The position numbers and the translations under genes are program-made. Below the pieces are notes generated by a model. It was not told the DNA's origin, ran no database searches, and was given only the letters and a program-made list of their open reading frames with translations. 64,000 bases of DNA from Myxococcales bacterium (GTDB taxonomy: Bacteria; Myxococcota_A; Polyangia; Polyangiales; GCA-016699535), in the NCBI GenBank assembly GCA_016699535.1, contig CP064980.1, positions 1,558,001 to 1,622,000 of the forward strand, written 5' to 3'. This document shows, piece after piece, positions 63,469 to 64,000 of the stretch; positions within the stretch are counted from its first letter, which is position 1; every line of letters starts with the position of its first letter.

Positions 63469-64000
63469 TTATTCATTGACGATGCGAATGCGGTGGGAGG
63501 GGGCAAGTATGGTGTCGAGTTTATCGACTTGAGCTAGCGCCGCGGTGAGGTTTTTCTCGAGTGCGACATGGGTAAGAATAACGACATCAACTGGTTTGCT
63601 TGAACCACTTGCGACGCCTTCTTGCACGATTTGCTTGATGGAAACATTGTGCTCACCGAGGATGCCAGCGATTTGTGCAAGCACGCCTGGTCGATCGGTG
63701 ACTGAAAAGCGCAGATAGTAGCATCCTTCGTGTTCACCCATAGCCTGCAATGCTTTTTGTTCAATGGCATCGTTTGCAATGCCCCAAGTCGGCACCATGC
63801 CGGCGGAGTTGTTGCAAACATTGCGTGCGACATCGACAGTGTCACCCATCACACTTACCGCTGTTGGCAAGGAGCCCGCGCCGTAACCCGAGATCATGCA
63901 GGGCCCTAAGCCCTTGGCCTCGATGTGAACGGCGTTCAAAGCGCCGTTGACCGAGGCAAGATCGCTGTCTTTCGCGATAAGCGCTGGGTGCACGCGCAAA
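63469..64000 (-). CDS. hom: Homoserine dehydrogenase, C-terminal part
   Basis: The frame runs off the window, leaving 176 residues. RVHPALIAKDSDLASVNGAL and GYGAGSLPTAVSVMGD match the end of the catalytic domain. An ACT regulatory domain follows (RFSVTDRPGVLAQIAGILGE; SIKQIVQEG). Makes homoserine for threonine and methionine; the ACT domain suggests feedback control. The N-terminal NADP domain is outside. Confidence 0.92.
   Translation of the reverse strand, partial: LRVHPALIAKDSDLASVNGALNAVHIEAKGLGPCMISGYGAGSLPTAVSVMGDTVDVARNVCNNSAGMVPTWGIANDAIEQKALQAMGEHEGCYYLRFSVTDRPGVLAQIAGILGEHNVSIKQIVQEGVASGSSKPVDVVILTHVALEKNLTAALAQVDKLDTILAPSHRIRIVNE

Noticed and set aside
1..64000. tRNA and rRNA genes
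   Set aside because: No TPsiC-like motif or rRNA-like block was noticed in intergenic regions by eye; a covariance search would settle it.

Overview
The window looks like a chromosomal segment of a Myxococcota-type (former deltaproteobacterial) bacterium with about half G+C. This is inferred from its content: a PEGA-domain Ser/Thr kinase, many lipoproteins and OmpA/FadL-like outer-membrane proteins, two ExbB-ExbD-ExbD energiser sets, an AsmA-like/GT51 fusion, a bactofilin, a permuted S55 (SpoIVB-like) protein, and AddA/AddB-like proteins that resemble myxobacterial ones. No rRNA, tRNA, CRISPR array, phage or transposase gene was seen.

Layout: 1-5.8 kb holds the end of an OmpA-like protein and a reverse-strand run of rhodanese, MauE-like, secreted-protein, matrixin and lipoprotein genes. 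6-21 kb holds a MATE exporter, the S55 protein with a beta-propeller partner, a lipoprotein, the kinase, a possible RelA/SpoT-like protein, Lon, and a membrane HExxH/TPR protein coupled to lon. 21-26 kb holds two divergent ExbB-ExbD-ExbD clusters. 26.6-31 kb holds fadI-fadJ-like beta-oxidation genes and a ROK sugar kinase. 31-35.6 kb holds a DUF2505 protein, the AsmA-like/GT51 protein and a FadL-like protein. 35.6-40.3 kb is a tight heme A/cytochrome oxidase biogenesis operon (ctaA, ctaB, ABC-2 exporter, SCO1, DUF420). From 40.7 kb to the end lies an F1Fo ATP synthase locus in the order b'-b-delta-alpha-gamma, then a 15.5 kb interruption, then beta-epsilon. The interruption carries envelope proteins, a WlbA/WbpB-like dehydrogenase with two glycosyltransferases, and an AddA/AddB-like pair. 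A bactofilin and a partial homoserine dehydrogenase close the window.

The most unusual signal is non-coding. Six intergenic elements of about 130 bp form three inverted pairs (1857-2334, 26187-26620, 40371-40702). Each has a 75-78 nt core with conserved ends, flanked by arms of about 28 bp. The two arms of one element are almost perfectly complementary, yet arms differ strongly between elements. A second hairpin family has the opposite design: alike arms and different interiors. It forms a 222-bp tandem repeat at 62431-62936 and a single copy at 5922-6090.

Two cautions apply. Seven genes contain nine single-base frameshifts, several in homopolymer runs, so sequencing error is at least as likely as gene decay. 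Family assignments are from memory and reading, without database searches.
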